Assembly (NCBI GenBank): GCA_016858145.1
Contig: JAEHOE010000038.1
Coordinates: 682,001-746,000 of the forward strand
Direction of reading: 5' to 3'
Length of the DNA: 64,000 nucleotides
DNA from: Edaphochlamys debaryana
Taxonomy: Eukaryota; Chlorophyta; Chlorophyceae; Chlamydomonadales
The translations under genes were made by a program, and so were the position numbers. Under the pieces are notes generated by a model, which had not been told where the DNA came from, ran no database searches, and saw only the letters and a list, made by a program, of their open reading frames with translations. Positions 33,408-45,306 of the stretch are shown here, one piece after another; the first letter of the stretch is position 1; the number at the start of each line of letters is the position of its first letter.

Positions 33408-35513
33408 CTCTTCCGCGGGGGGTGACCAGAGTCAGCAGCCCGCTCCCAGGCCATCCGCCTTCCGTCGGCCACGGTCCTAAGATCCCCCTCACCCCGCGAC
33501 GCGGAGTCGCCCAGAGAAACGGGCTAGAAGTGACGGACTACACAAGCGACCGACCAGGCTTCACGTAAGCGGCGGCTTCGTGCGATGTGCGTTCAAGGTA
33601 GCCAGTCAAGCAAGACCTGTGGCGCGCACAACCGGGCTTGCCAAGTAGCTTGGCGTCTTCGTAGACGGGGCCTGGTAGGGGCCTGCGCTTTTTGGCGCGA
33701 ACCCCTCCGCACACGCACCTTACGGCCAAGAGAGGACGGGTAGGCACACACATTTGCCAATGGATTACCCTCAAAACGGCAGGGGAACGGGTGGCGCTTT
33801 GCAAGCCCTAGTATCGGATTGGCAGGCGAAATCCTTTCCGACAGCGATTTTGCATGCGAGTCGCCCAACGGGCCGCTATCAGCATCCACACACTCGCAGG
33901 TTACCTCCTAATAGACACATGGCCGCTTACGACTCTCCGCACACTGCAGAAGACAGCTCGTGTCAGGGGTGTGGTGCGCTCGGCCCCCAAACGCCCGCTG
34001 TGGGAGTCTCTGGACGCGCACCACGGACTCCAGACGACACGGGAACGAGTGTCTCTGGTTAGTGCATGCCCCCCTGGTTAGGCTGGCGAAGAATGCGATG
34101 GTCGCCGACGTCGCCTCCCCCCTGCTCCCTGCCCCAGCCGCGAGCTGCAGCCGCAGCGAAAGTCAGGTCAATGCGCGTGAGGTGCTCTGCGCCTGGCTGT
34201 TTGAGGCAAGTGGCGCGCGCGGGCCTCCGGGGGGGGTACGCGCTGCCTCGCGCTGGACGAGTACACTGCGGCGGTTGCAGCCCCAAGGGACTTCCGACGC
34301 AACGCGGCGCTTGGCAGCCTAGTACTCGGCGATCAGGGACACCCTTGCTATGCCTGTGGCAGAGCCACCAACGGTTTTGTTCTCGAGCGCCATGATAAGC
34401 CACTCCTTCCCTCCAGCGCGCCTACCGCTGGCAGCCAGGTGTTCGCATCTGGCAGCTAAGCTTTTGTCGCCCCGTTACTCCTCGCTGACCAGGTTGCGAC
34501 TGAGTGGGGACTAATTGCAAGTCGCCCCTCCGTCTTCGGCCAAGCGCTGCAGTACCTGGACGGCTTCATGCGGCTCACGCGACCTCCCATCACCATGTAG
34601 GTTTCGGAAAGGGTTTGATTCGAGTGCGGGTCGCTTGGCATCCAGCATGCCGCCCGCCTACCGGGCCTTACCTCACCCTTACCTTGAAAGCAAAGCCGCT
34701 TTGCATAGCGGCGGCCGCGGTTCGCTGTCCAGGTAGCGGACCAGGTCGTAGTCGTCGTGGAATGGGCTCGGTTCGACCGCACGTCGCTTCCCCTTCCGTA
34801 GCCCCCCAGCGCCCGGCCGAGCGCGGCAGAGCCCTTCGAGTGCACACCACCCGGACACCCCCCGAACCCCTCCCGACCGTTCCAATGCGCTCGCTGACCG
34901 CCTGGCAAATCCACCTCGCTTTCTCACTTATTGGCCGGGGAAGCGTCGGTTCACAGAGGGCCCCGGCTGTCCTGCAGTTCAGGGTGTCACGGCTGGCTCG
35001 TCCAGGCTCGGGGGGAAGTGCGAACTCATTACGACATGCTACAACTCATTTCTTCTCATATGCATGGCCCCCGTGCCCGCCCACCCCCCTCCGCTCATTT
35101 GACGCCTGCCCTGATACGGGCCTCGCCAGCCCTCGCCGCGAGTTTGCCGTCGCCTCTGCCGGACCCTGTCTCAACGGCCCTCTATGGCCCCGCTGCGCCC
35201 CTCACTCACGGCCCTCCCTTCCCCTCTTTCGGCCCCTCCCCTGCACAGGATTCAGCTCGTGGGCATATCCTGTCTCCGGTTGGCGATGCAGCAGGCGGTC
35301 GCGATCGGGGAGCGGGGCAGCCCTATGGCGACGTCGCTGCTGGCGGCCTCCCGCTTCAGCAACATGTGCGGGGGGGCGTACGGCGATGGGGACGTGGAGC
35401 GCATGACTCAGCTGCTGGAGACGGCCCTGATGCAGGGCCGCCTGGGCGTGCCGCCGCCACAGCAGCAGCAGCTGCAGGCAGCGGCGCCCGGAGGCGAGCC
35501 GTTGGCGTCCTGA
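33408..35513 (+). CDS. Cyclin-box protein, degenerate; 5' end uncertain
   Basis: Frame-consistent exons: about 33408-33564 (5' limit uncertain), 33900-34057, 34138-34205, 34493-34596 and 35249-35513. Spliced, the C-terminal half reads as one cyclin box: REVLCAWLFEV, then FGQALQYLDGFM, then MIQLVGISCLRLAMQQAV, as in the helices of the cyclin N-terminal domain. The intron after LFE starts with GC (GAG then GCAAGT) and ends CCAG, a GC-AG intron. The Lys and Glu that contact the kinase in classical cyclins are not evident (AMQQAV replaces the ASKYEE-type segment), so it is a divergent, perhaps P/U- or Y-type, cyclin. An ATG at 33919 could start a 191-aa product. The tail is Gln/Ala-rich. Confidence 0.6.
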
Positions 35514-37535
35514 GCAGCTCGGAGCTTGTGGCCTGCCTTGCTGGAAGCAAGCGGCGAACTGGTCCTGCTGCGCGTGATGTGCGTGCGAGCGGACCGCTTG
35601 ACTGCGCCGCCGCCAATCAATGCGTCGTACTGCGGCGGCCTGACGGAGCTGAATGTGCAGGCTCCTGTCTGGCCTGCGGTAGCCGCTGTGGGCGTCTGCG
35701 ACAGAGGTGGAAGGAGCCCTGCGAGGCTTCGTGAGCTGGGCCCAGCTAGTCCAAGGCAGAATAGGCGGTAGGGCAGCAACCCGGACACACGCCCCAGGCG
35801 GTAGGGCAGCAACCCAGACACATGCCTCAGTTTTGGCAGGCAGGAAGGAGACTGGCTGGCCGCTCTGCCACTGCGGAGGCCAGAGGAAGGTAGGGTGGCC
35901 GCTCTGCTAATGCGGAGGCCAGATAAGGGTAGGGTGGCCGCTCTGCTAATGCGGAGGCCAGTGAAGGGTAGGGTGGCCGCTCTGCCACTGCGGACGCCAG
36001 CCACGTAGCTCTTGAGCGGTTTTGCCGGCTCATGCCGGATGTGGAGCGTGAAGCCAGACCAGGCGAGCGTTATGGGCGCAAAGGATGTGTTAGATAACTA
36101 GTTATATAGAGAAGATTGAGGACGACGTTGGGCCGTCAGTGATGGCCCTGTCGCTCGACTCATGCCCTCGGCTCCCGTTACCGGAGGTCTGTTGGGGCTT
36201 CGACTCGATCTGGCTGTGGGGATCGCAGCCGTTTTGGCAAGGGGTAGGCATCGTTTGCAATGCTGCTGAGATAGCAAGGACGGTGGGAGGGCAGGATGGA
36301 CGGTGGCAGGGGGATGCCTCAAGTCAGCTGGTTGGCTTGGGCGGCAGCTCTTTGGGTATTGGCCGTATGGGCCGCCTTCGTCAGCAATTCCCTGCTAGGA
36401 TGCGTCGTTACAGAGCCTTTTGCAACTGGCCTTTGTACATACACGGGTTGTCTTGTGGAACGCGTGGTGTCTCCCTGCTACAGTATGCGGCAGTTTGCCC
36501 GGGCCGCTCCTTACCGGCCCGCACACAGCTTACAATCTCCTTTACTCCTCCTTTGTTTCTCGTAATCTCTGCTACCTACAGCCTTCTATTACGGTACCTA
36601 TTCTACATTTGCATGTTGACAGCAGGACGATGCCACTTGGTAGGATGCGACTTGAACAGGGTGGATTACACTGGCTGCAGTGATGTCGCCATGGATGGGT
36701 TCATGGCCCACGGGTTATTGCGCATGAGCTGTCGGCCTCCTTGATCCGCCCGACAGCCAGGAGGGCCGTTGAGGCCCTGCCTGGGGTGATGCATGTGGTT
36801 ATTGAGCACCCCGTTGCTGCTCAGCGCGTGATTCAAGACGCCATATGTGCGTCTCAGTGGAAGGACCCGTGACTGCTCCACGGTGGGAACGGTGTGGTCC
36901 AGGCGCGGCCGTCTGCTGACGGAGCATGGGGCAACAGGTGCTATGCATTTGTACGGTATCTGCGCACTAGGATACCGGTATTGATCCGGCTTATAGCGCA
37001 TGCGCTAGTTGTCTTGAGCGGCGTGGTGAGGGCAATTCATCGAGTGAGAGGAGCTCTTGGCACGCTGGCGGTGCCTGTGCAGTCCGGTGCAATCGACTCT
37101 TTCGGCACAACCCCGTATCGATGCGCTCAAGTGCCTGCAAGTGCCACGTGGGGGACCAGCTATGTGCACAAGGTGTGCCTTGGCTTTCTGGCACGGAATA
37201 TCTGGCAGCGCTTTGGGATGCACCCAAGCAGCAAGGCTACCGGTACGCAACACGACACGCGATGCTCAATTTGCCAGCGGTACAGGCATTGCTGTTGCTG
37301 GGCCGGGGCCCTGGTGGGGCTGGGGGTGGGAGTGGAGGAAGATGGCGGGGGGTGCAAGGGGACACAGGCGCCAGATCGTAGCGTCCCCCTCCGCCCCTCG
37401 AGAGGAGCACTCACGCGACTGCTGCCCCCACAAGCCCCCTCCATACGCAGCGCTACCCGCTTACCCCACGCACACACATTACTTTGCTTTGCAGATAGTT
37501 GCGTGCACTTGCCTGCAAGGCGTGCTCCTTCCACG
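35514..37535. other. Intergenic, AT-richer
   Basis: No gene supported. It starts with the cyclin 3' region and a minisatellite (35857-36001). From about 36060 to 37500 base composition is less GC-rich than neighbouring genes, and the open frames have no recognisable domain. Confidence 0.4.
35857..36001. repeat. 39-bp tandem repeat, four copies
   Basis: The block TGGCCGCTCTG begins at 35857, 35896, 35935 and 35974, exactly 39 bp apart, each followed by (TA/CA)-TGCGGAGGCCAG with small differences. Just upstream, GGCGGTAGGGCAGCAACCC occurs twice (about 35764 and 35794), about 30 bp apart. Confidence 0.9.
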
Positions 37536-40500
37536 ATGCCTCGCGTGCGCCAAAAGCGGGAACCTGCTGCAGGCACATCCTCTAAACTGAACTCATGCTT
37601 TGAGGTGCTGCTGTCAGGATCAGCTGGTGAGGCCTCAGCGAGCCAAAGTCGCGAATCGCGTGGAGCTGTCCTTACTGGCAGGCCTCGGGTAACGCATGCC
37701 GACGCGCAGTCCGTCTTTCCTGCTGTAACTCCTACAGGGGAATGCCTTGCCGGCGAGCTTGGCTGCTGCGCCGACAGCTGCTGCTCATCGATGGCCGTCT
37801 CGCGTGGCCTTGCCGAGTACTGCCAGTGCAACGACACGTCACGAAACGCGTTTGTGGAGTCTAGGGGCCTGGAGGCCATGCAGGTGCGTTTGCAGCTGGG
37901 GGCGCCGTGGGTACCCTGCACACGTGCCCCCGCAGGGTCTGCCGACGCCCCCAGCGTCACCTTACAACCGGCCGCCTCCGCCACTCGCACAACAGGTGGC
38001 GCTGACGCGCGGCAGCCCTTCGGTCGCGACGGCTGCGGCCCGCGTCCTCGGCGCCCTCGTGGGCACTCCCCACGGACTGCGCTGCGTCCTGCGGTGGCAG
38101 AGGTACGTGCGTACGTCCCCTGCCCACCATAGCTCCTCTCGCCCTTTCTTTTCCTGGAGAGCCACCTCCCAACCCCCATTCCTAAGCCCCAAACTATCAT
38201 GCCACGTGCCCCCACCCTGCCGCCGCAGCGCCAGCGGGCAGGACCTGCTGGGCCTGCTGGCAGCCGCCGCCGCGGGCCGGGGCTTGCCGTCGGACCTTCG
38301 GTCAGAGTGTGTGGATGCCTTGCGGTCGGCGCTCGCCTCCCTGCACGGCCCGGCGGGGGGCGGGGGCATGGACCTGGACAGCGCACTGAGGGTGCGGAAG
38401 GGGCGCAAAGGGTGCTGCATACTTGCAAGAAGCCGCTGATATGTATGTACAGCGCGGTTGGGGACTGCGCGGTTGGTGCATCGGCCCCCGACACCCACAC
38501 ACCCCAGTAGCGATTTGTTGAGCGTCGTACCCCTTCCAACGATTGACTCCTGCAGGGCGCCAAGGCGGCGGCCTGGAGCCCCGTAGCTGGTGGCTTGCTG
38601 GACTCCGTCGTTCTCCCCGCCCTGCTCAGCCCCAACCTGCACCTGCGCGCCGCCGCAGCGGCCCTGGTGGCGGTGGCCGTGGCGGAGGGCCTGCTGCCCG
38701 GCGGGCCACGCTCGGCGGCGCCGGCGCTAGCGGCGGCGCTGGGGCTGCCGCTGTTGCCAGCCGCTGCCCCCTTAAGCCGGGATGGGGATGGCGATGGAGT
38801 GGTCAGGGATGTGGCCGTCCCGGCTGCCGGAAAGGCGGAGGGCGCAGCAGGGGAAGCCGGCGTTGCTTCTACAGCGGTGGTGCCTAGCGGTTTGCGGTTC
38901 CTGGCGCTGTCGGAGGTGGTGGCAGCGCTCCTGCCCAGCGAGCGGGTGAGTGCCCTTTGGTACCGGGTTTTGTTCCGGGCGCGTGATGGCTACCGCATAA
39001 CGTATCGTTCGGCGAGGGGTTGAAAGGGCTGCATGCGAGCTTCTGGGGGTTGTAGCGGAGCTCCTGCTTGCTCGCTCCACCGTAACCAGCTCACAGCCAA
39101 CCCCGTACGCCTCCTGGTTTCGTGTGTTGCAGGGCTGCGAGCTCCTGCAGGCGCTGCGGGCGCCCCAGTGCCTGCTGCACCTCTGCACGGCGCTGCGGGG
39201 GCGGCAGCAGCGTGGCGCAGGTAGGGACGCAGCGGGCCCGTGGCGCCCAGGCTATAACGGACTGCGCCCGAGCGCCCAATGCCCGTGCAATGCTGGTTGT
39301 CATGCCTTGACGCTTCGCTGACAAGGGTGGCTGCCCTAAGGCAGGAAAAGGGCTGAGCTGTTTTAGCTTCCCTGACAATCACGACATGTATCAACTGTCA
39401 CATGCCACAGAGTCGGAAGCGCTTTTGGACGCCGTATTGCTGTGCATCCGGACGGGACCTGGAGTGCCGCTGTGGGGAGGGTCAGGAGCCGAGGCAGAGT
39501 TTGGGGTGAGCTGCGGGGCACTGGGCAGTTGGCTTGGTGACGTGCAGTAAGGAGGCGTTCACATGCGCACCGAGGTTCATGCGGGGTTCGTGCGAACCCC
39601 GGGGGGTTCGGGCGAACCCTGTTCACACGCGCCGTTCTGGCGCGCCCGAACCCCGACGGAGGAACCCCCACTGCCACGACTGGATAAGCTTAGGACCGTT
39701 CACTGGATGGCCTCCTTCTGCTCCAGCAACACTTCCTGAGGCCTACACCGCAAGCGTCCCGTTCAGCACCAGTAGTGCTGCCAACCTCCCATGCATACCC
39801 CCGGGCCCTTGCTTGCAGGCCTTTGCGGCTGGAGCTACGACGCTAGCAGCCGAGCTCCTGCAGCCTCCTCCACCTGCGGGCGGAGCCGGCGGGCCCGGTT
39901 ATGTGGCTGCTGTTGCGCTGGCGGCTGCGCTGGCCAAATGGCCCCAGGTGTGAGCAAGCGGGCGGGCGAACCCGTGCGTGCCTCAGTTTGGGGTGAAGGG
40001 GGTTGGGGCTGAATCACTCCCCACCACCGGCCACGCCTGGCCGTATCTGAAGCTACCAATAGCTCGAGGGAGGGGAACGCATGGTATCCTGAGGGCGGGG
40101 AAAGCAAGGGACGAGGAAAGGCCTCACGGCTTGTGAGCACTCTTCTTTCATGCTCAACCACAGGTTATGGGGAGCACTCGGGAGCCCACAGCCAGCCTCA
40201 TTGGGGGGCTGTGCGGGCTGGTCTGCTCCGTTGTTCCCGAGGCAACGACACCAGATGGCGGCGGGGCCTGGGCCGACGCCGCCTCCATCAGCAGCTGGGG
40301 CGACGCATCAAGGGACTACACGGGCGAGGGCGCTTGGAGCGGAAGGGCAGCGGGTCCCTGGCGCCCAAGCGGCGAGCTGGCGGTCAGCACGGCTTGGCGG
40401 GGCCGCGGCTGGGCGGCAGCTGCAGCTCCGTTCCAGGCGCAGGCGGCATCGACGGAGGCCCGGCTGGCGGTGGAGGCAACGGCGGCCATGTTGGCGCTTC

Positions 40501-41621
40501 TAGGCAGTCTGGGCTGGGGCCGGGGCCAGGCACAGGACCGGGCGGCTGGTCTCGACAGCGCTTGTGGGGCAAGCGGTGACGCTGACAACTGCGTTGGAAA
40601 CAACGGCGCAGCTGTCAGTGCACTGGATGCGCAGCTGGGGAGCCAGGTGGCGCGGTGCGCGACCCGAGTGTTGGCGGCCGCCGCCGCCCAGCCGACAGTG
40701 ATGGCGGCGGAACTGATGGCGGCGCCGCTGGAGGCCCTGGCAGGCTCCGCCGCGCCGCCAGCGGGACAGGGACTGGTCCCTGTGCTGGCGCGGTGCTGCC
40801 AAGCCGTGGACGGGCCGTCGGGACGGTGTGCCTTCCTGCGATGCGTGGGCCAGACGGCCGCACAGCTTGCAGCGGCGCTCATGGAGCAGGAGTGGGGCGG
40901 TGCAGCTCATGACGGGGACGGCGTGGGCTGCGCTGAGGCCGCTGGGAGCGCTTGGGGCGAGGCGGAGGGCTTGCCGGGGCGCATGGGGCATGGCAATGGC
41001 ACGGGCGGGAGAGGGAGCGGGAGAGGGCTGGGAGCCCGGGAGCAGAGGGCCTGCATAGCGTCGCTGCGGGTATGGGCGGCGGCGCTGGAGGAGGCGGGGC
41101 CGTGCGCCTGCGAAGAGCTCGGGGGGGCCGTGAACGGCAGGGCTGCTGCGGCTGGGGAGGGGCACGCGTGCATCGCGTGCGCGGTGCGGCCCGGCCAGGA
41201 GGTGGAGGCAATGGAGGCGCTCGGGGAGGCTGTTTTGGGGGCGCTTGGAGGTGGTCAGAGCGGCGCTTGGGGCGTGTGTGATACGCTGGGGTTAGTGGAG
41301 CTGGCGGCGGCGTTGGCCGGCGTGCTGACGCAGTGCGGCAGGGCGCGTGCAGAGGCACTGGGGGTGGAGGTGGCGGCGGCAGTGGAGTGTGCGGCGGCAG
41401 GGCTGGGCGACGTGCGCACTGCAGGCAGGGCTAGCCCGGGGAACGAGGATGGGGTGGGGACAGGGGAAGAGGAGGCTGATGCGGCTGCTGAGCTGGCGGA
41501 GGCCGAGGCCATTCTGGACGAGTGCCTCGCATGCGCACGCGGGCCGGGCGGTGGCGGGTTGGCTACGGGTTTTGGCGGAGCATATGAGGGCGGCACCTGG
41601 TGGGGAGGTGGGGTGCTCTAG
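37536..41621 (+). CDS. Ala-rich ARM/HEAT-like helical protein
   Basis: Eight exons: 37536-37883, 37996-38102, 38229-38391, 38556-38945, 39133-39220, 39411-39505, 39819-39947, 40164-41621. All joins are GT-AG and in frame (925 aa). Segments such as RNAFVESRGLEAMQVALTRG followed by AAARVLGALVG look like armadillo repeats, and Ala/Leu-rich helical pairs continue throughout. The last exon (486 codons) is long and Ala/Gly-rich, with an acidic stretch near the end. No catalytic motif or targeting signal stands out. The chosen ATG gives a Lys/Arg-containing N-terminus, but further 5' exons are possible. Function unknown; a scaffold role would be typical of the fold. Confidence 0.65.
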
Positions 41622-42890
41622 CTACATCACAACAGGGTGATTGACGCCTTCGGCTCATGTGCAAAGCGTGGAGACTCCTTGTAGTGGTTGCTGCTGACCG
41701 CCTTAGTCTGTGCGCGCCCTAGTGACCCCAGCGTGCAACTTTGTGCTGCGTTCAATATCCATTAACAATACAGACATGCTGTATGGCTGCCTCACGTTGC
41801 GGTGCTGCAAACCGAACCAACTGGCTGACAACTGCTTGGCGGAATTTCCTGGTGATCACTGGACTGCAGCACTAAGCAACTGCTGATGCTGCCAGGTCTC
41901 AGCGGCGTTCAGCTGGCCAGCCGCACAGGAACGCACTGCTGAAGTCCCGAACCTGGATGGCCAACAGAACCACAGCTGCCGGGCTACACGACGAGCTGCT
42001 AGCACTCATGCCCCCATTCGCTGTAGCCCTGGCGCCGGCACCGGCACCGGCTGTACGCACACGCATGCGCGCACGCCCACCGCCTTGAGAGGCAGACCCC
42101 GCCCCGCCGCACCATCCCACCACGAGCACGCTGCTCCGCCCGGCTGCTGAAGCTGCGGGGCCGCAGTGCTGGTGGTCCCGCTGGCCGGGCCATGCCCGTG
42201 CGCGCATCAGCGCCGTCCGCACTGGAGCGCAGGTCCCCCGCCCACGCTCCTGTCCCCGCCGCCCCGGCACCCCAGCGGGGCAGGACGGCCTGGCGAGCAC
42301 CAGCCCCTGGCGCCCATCCGCCAGAGCGCCGTGCCGTGCAGCGCGCGCCGGCCATGCCCCGCCAGGCGCGAGCACCGGTCAGCGACGGCCCAGCGACAGC
42401 CTCGGCACTCCAAGCAGACTGCGCCTGCTCGTGCTCCGGCGCCGGAACCAGAGGACAACGCCAGGCCGCGGCCCAGGTGCCCCCGGAAGGCGTGAGCGGC
42501 GGCGGCAGCCCTGCGGCTCCACCGCGGCTCGCCACGCCTCCGAGCGCCGGAGGAGCCCAGCTCCGTGCTCCCAGCGCCAGAGCTCCAATCCCGGCTCCAA
42601 GCGTCTCACCCCGCCGCCGCCCCGGCTCCGCGCCTGTGCTGTCCTGACGCTGTCCCTCCACCTGCGCTGCCTCTGAGCTGCTTGACGGCCCCGCCTGAGG
42701 TGAGCTGCATACCTGGGCCGACTGAGCTAGTGCTTGCTGCTGCAACTGAAGCTGCTCGCCAGCAAGGACCAGGGCTGCGCCCAGCGCCAGGTGCTGGGAG
42801 ATAGGGGCGACAAACGGCACGAGGCTCAAGCCGCTCACATTTCCTGCGTTACACTCATAGCCCTTCCCGCTAGCATCCGGTCATCTCCAT
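41622..42890. other. Convergent 3' region, ARM-like gene and eL38
   Basis: No reliable gene. A 280-codon frame on the - strand (42838-41999) is open, but overlapping frames on both strands are open too, as expected in GC-rich DNA. On the - strand a TGTAA at 42853-42849, the usual volvocine polyadenylation signal, lies 38 nt past the eL38 stop and would give that gene a very short 3' UTR. Confidence 0.5.
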
Positions 42891-43604
42891 TTAGATGTCC
42901 TGGACCGACAGGCCTGAAAGCAGCAGAAGGGGGCATGCAAAAGGCAGAGGGGGAAGCGCGTTAGGCCCGGCAGGTGCAGCACAAGGGGATAAGCGTGCTC
43001 GTGCGGGTATGGGTGGGGAGTTTCCCCGCGCTGGATGATAGCGCCGCTCGCTCTCCCCGCACGCGAGCCTCATCGGCTCGCGATAGGACTCCCCCCAGCT
43101 CCACGTGTTGCCCCCACGACAAGCTGGGTCCTCTGCCGCGGACTGCGACGGCATGGCCGAAGCAAGTCCACCAGAGCTCCAGCTCCAGAGGTCGCCACGT
43201 GCTGATAGAGCTAGCTCCATGCTTTAGCAATACGCCTTCTCCGTGTCGCCAGCGCCACGGTGCTGCAAGTGACGGCTGCACATCCGCCGCCCTGCGCTGG
43301 GCCGGCCGCCCAGCCGCGCTCCAATAGAGCCTCACCCGGGGGCAGCGACTGCTTGAGCTTGTCGGCCTTGTCCGAGTCCGCCACGCAGAGCGTGTACAGG
43401 TACTTGGAGCACCGGACCTTGAACTTGGTCACGCCGCCCTGGGTCTTCTTTATCTTGACCGACCGCGCGTCCTTCCGACGGGCGGTCAGAAGGAAGTCCT
43501 TGATCTCGTGAATCTGCTTCGGCTGCGCGGCGAAATGGACGCAGTGTTAATCGGCTTCCGGGCGGCGCTAAGCGCGTGGCTGCTTGGGTATGCGGTCTCA
43601 CCAT
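42891..43604 (-). CDS. RPL38: Cytosolic large-subunit ribosomal protein eL38
   Basis: Three coding exons: 43604-43602 (only the ATG), 43522-43336 and 42913-42891, giving 70 aa, the normal length of eL38. The protein starts [20 protein letters not shown], contains [13 protein letters not shown], and ends [15 protein letters not shown]. These are hallmark eL38 segments seen from yeast to human. It is a structural protein of the 60S ribosomal subunit. Splitting right after the initiator ATG is common in algal ribosomal-protein genes. A TGTAA polyadenylation signal follows the stop at 42853-42849. The upstream neighbour is divergent. Confidence 0.97.
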
Positions 43605-43951
43605 CTTGACCGCAGGGGCTAAAATGCACGCAGGGAAAAGGAGGACTCGGCGCAGGGGGTGCCGACCCTTGTGCCCTCAGGCGACGAGTCCCCATGCAGT
43701 ACTTCGTCCGGCGCCAAAGCGGCCCCCTGCAGCACCAATGGATAGAGCTCTACAAGCTGAGCGCACCAGGCTACATTTTGTCGAACCCTTTCAGCCGTGT
43801 TGAGGCCAGCCTCTCCCACCATCCTCCTGTCAACCATGGCCCCCGCGTCGATAAAGCTGCGCCCCGCGCTGCCTAGCAAAGCCCAAAGCTCACAAAGACG
43901 ACATCGAAAGCGATTCCAGAGCAACTCATCACGGAAGGCAGCAACACAGGG
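43605..43951. promoter_or_regulatory. Divergent promoter region between RPL38 and LTP-like gene
   Basis: 347 bp lie between the two start codons. It should contain the promoter and 5' UTR of the highly expressed RPL38 gene and of the secreted-protein gene. No specific motif was identified. Confidence 0.4.
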
Positions 43952-45306
43952 ATGGCACCCGGCAATGTCGCCAGGCGCGGGGCGGTGTCGCTCGTGTGCG
44001 GAGCGCTTGCCCTTGTGGCAGTCGTGATGTGCAGCCTACACGGGGGCGTTCAAGGTGCGGTTTCGAGAAGCAGACGCGCTCTGACAGCCCAACACACCAG
44101 CGCCGCGGTGACGGCACGGCGGCCCCTCCCTGGCCTTTCACCTGGCTGGCCCCCGCCCAGCTGCCCCCCTCCCCCTCGCCCCCGCCCCTTCCCCGAACAA
44201 TACACCCCACCGCAGCCGTGGACAATACCTTCTGCCAGTCGGCTCTGACGCTACAGAAGGATCCCAGCATCATAGCCTTCAAGAAGTGCGCCGGCGTGAG
44301 CCCCATCCCGCCGCAGTGCTGCGTCCGCATGCTCCCCTTCCTACCGTGAGCATGCACGCGCTGCGCTGGAGGTTGTGACAACGCTGAGCGCAGATGCCGC
44401 GGGCCAAGTCGGGGAGTTGCTCGAGTTCTCCATGTCTCTCTGCTGGGACGGGCACCAGATCTGAGGGGCGCAGAGGTTTGCTAACAGGCAGGGCACGCAG
44501 AGCAGGGTAGCCGGGCCCCTCCGCTCGTGGATCAACCCTCTCTCCCGCTCCTTGCCTTGCCTTGCAGGTATGCAGACTGTGAGACAAGCGGCTGGGGCCA
44601 TGCCCTAGGCGACGGATCCGGGGCTGCAGAGCTGCGTCATGCTGTCTGGGGGCGCAGGGGTGCAGGGGTCCGACGGAGAGCACCCGCACCCGTTGGTCAG
44701 CCGCCCCTGACCAATCTCCGTGTGCCATGCCTTCGAGAGAATTCTAGCTTGCTCCCATATCCTTGCTTTGCGGCCTGACCCTCCTCCAGGCCTGCAGCTA
44801 CCCCAGTACAAAGCCCTGGCGGATGGCTTCCTGGCACCCCAGGTGGGAGGCTGGGAGGCATGATGCGGGGGTGCGGGCGGGGGATGGGGTTGTAGGATGC
44901 TCCAAGCCGGGTTTGGGGAACTGAATCTCAACGAGGTGTGAGCTTCAGAGCGGTTCCCGGCCCCGTTACTTCTTCTGTGATGGAGTTGAGGTGATGGCCG
45001 CCTGGAGAGCGACGGCGAAGCCCCCCCCACAAGGAGGTCCCATTTGCCCATTACCGTAACTCATCTGGAATGGACACACGAGTATCTGCATAGGGGTATC
45101 GACACAGGGGGTTGTTGTCAGCATGAGGGCTCTGCCTGGCTCAGCTGGCCGCCTGGAGAGCGGAGATGAAGGCCCACCATATACAGCTAGGCGCCGGTGT
45201 GCCCGCTGCTCCTTGCCAGCCTGTCTCACACGCTTCACTGCCTGGCCCTGCAACCGCTCCTCAGGTCACCGTAGACCGAGCGCTGCGGGAGTGCCTTGGC
45301 AGCTAG
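43952..45306 (+). CDS. Secreted lipid-transfer-protein-like, Cys-rich
   Basis: Five exons: 43952-44054, 44216-44345, 44568-44578 (11-nt microexon), 44790-44842 and 45265-45306, giving 112 aa with all phases matching. The N-terminus is a signal peptide or anchor (basic start, then LVCGALALVAVVMCSL). The mature part has the spacing of plant lipid-transfer-like domains: FCQSAL, then KKCAG, then QCC, then YADCL, then a final REC near the C-terminus. Family members bind lipids in the secretory pathway or cell wall. The microexon supplies YAD and the first base of the Cys codon; reading straight through instead loses the pattern, so splicing is preferred. The first intron holds a C-rich tract and the last is 422 nt. 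Confidence 0.65.

Noticed and set aside
36139..36744. 201-codon + strand frame
   Set aside because: No domain, no splice partner, AT-richer sequence and no codon bias like the neighbouring genes.
41999..42838. 280-codon open frame on the - strand downstream of eL38
   Set aside because: Several overlapping frames on both strands are open here; no domain is visible, and it begins 53 nt past the eL38 stop, where its 3' UTR should end. Treated as a GC-rich chance frame.
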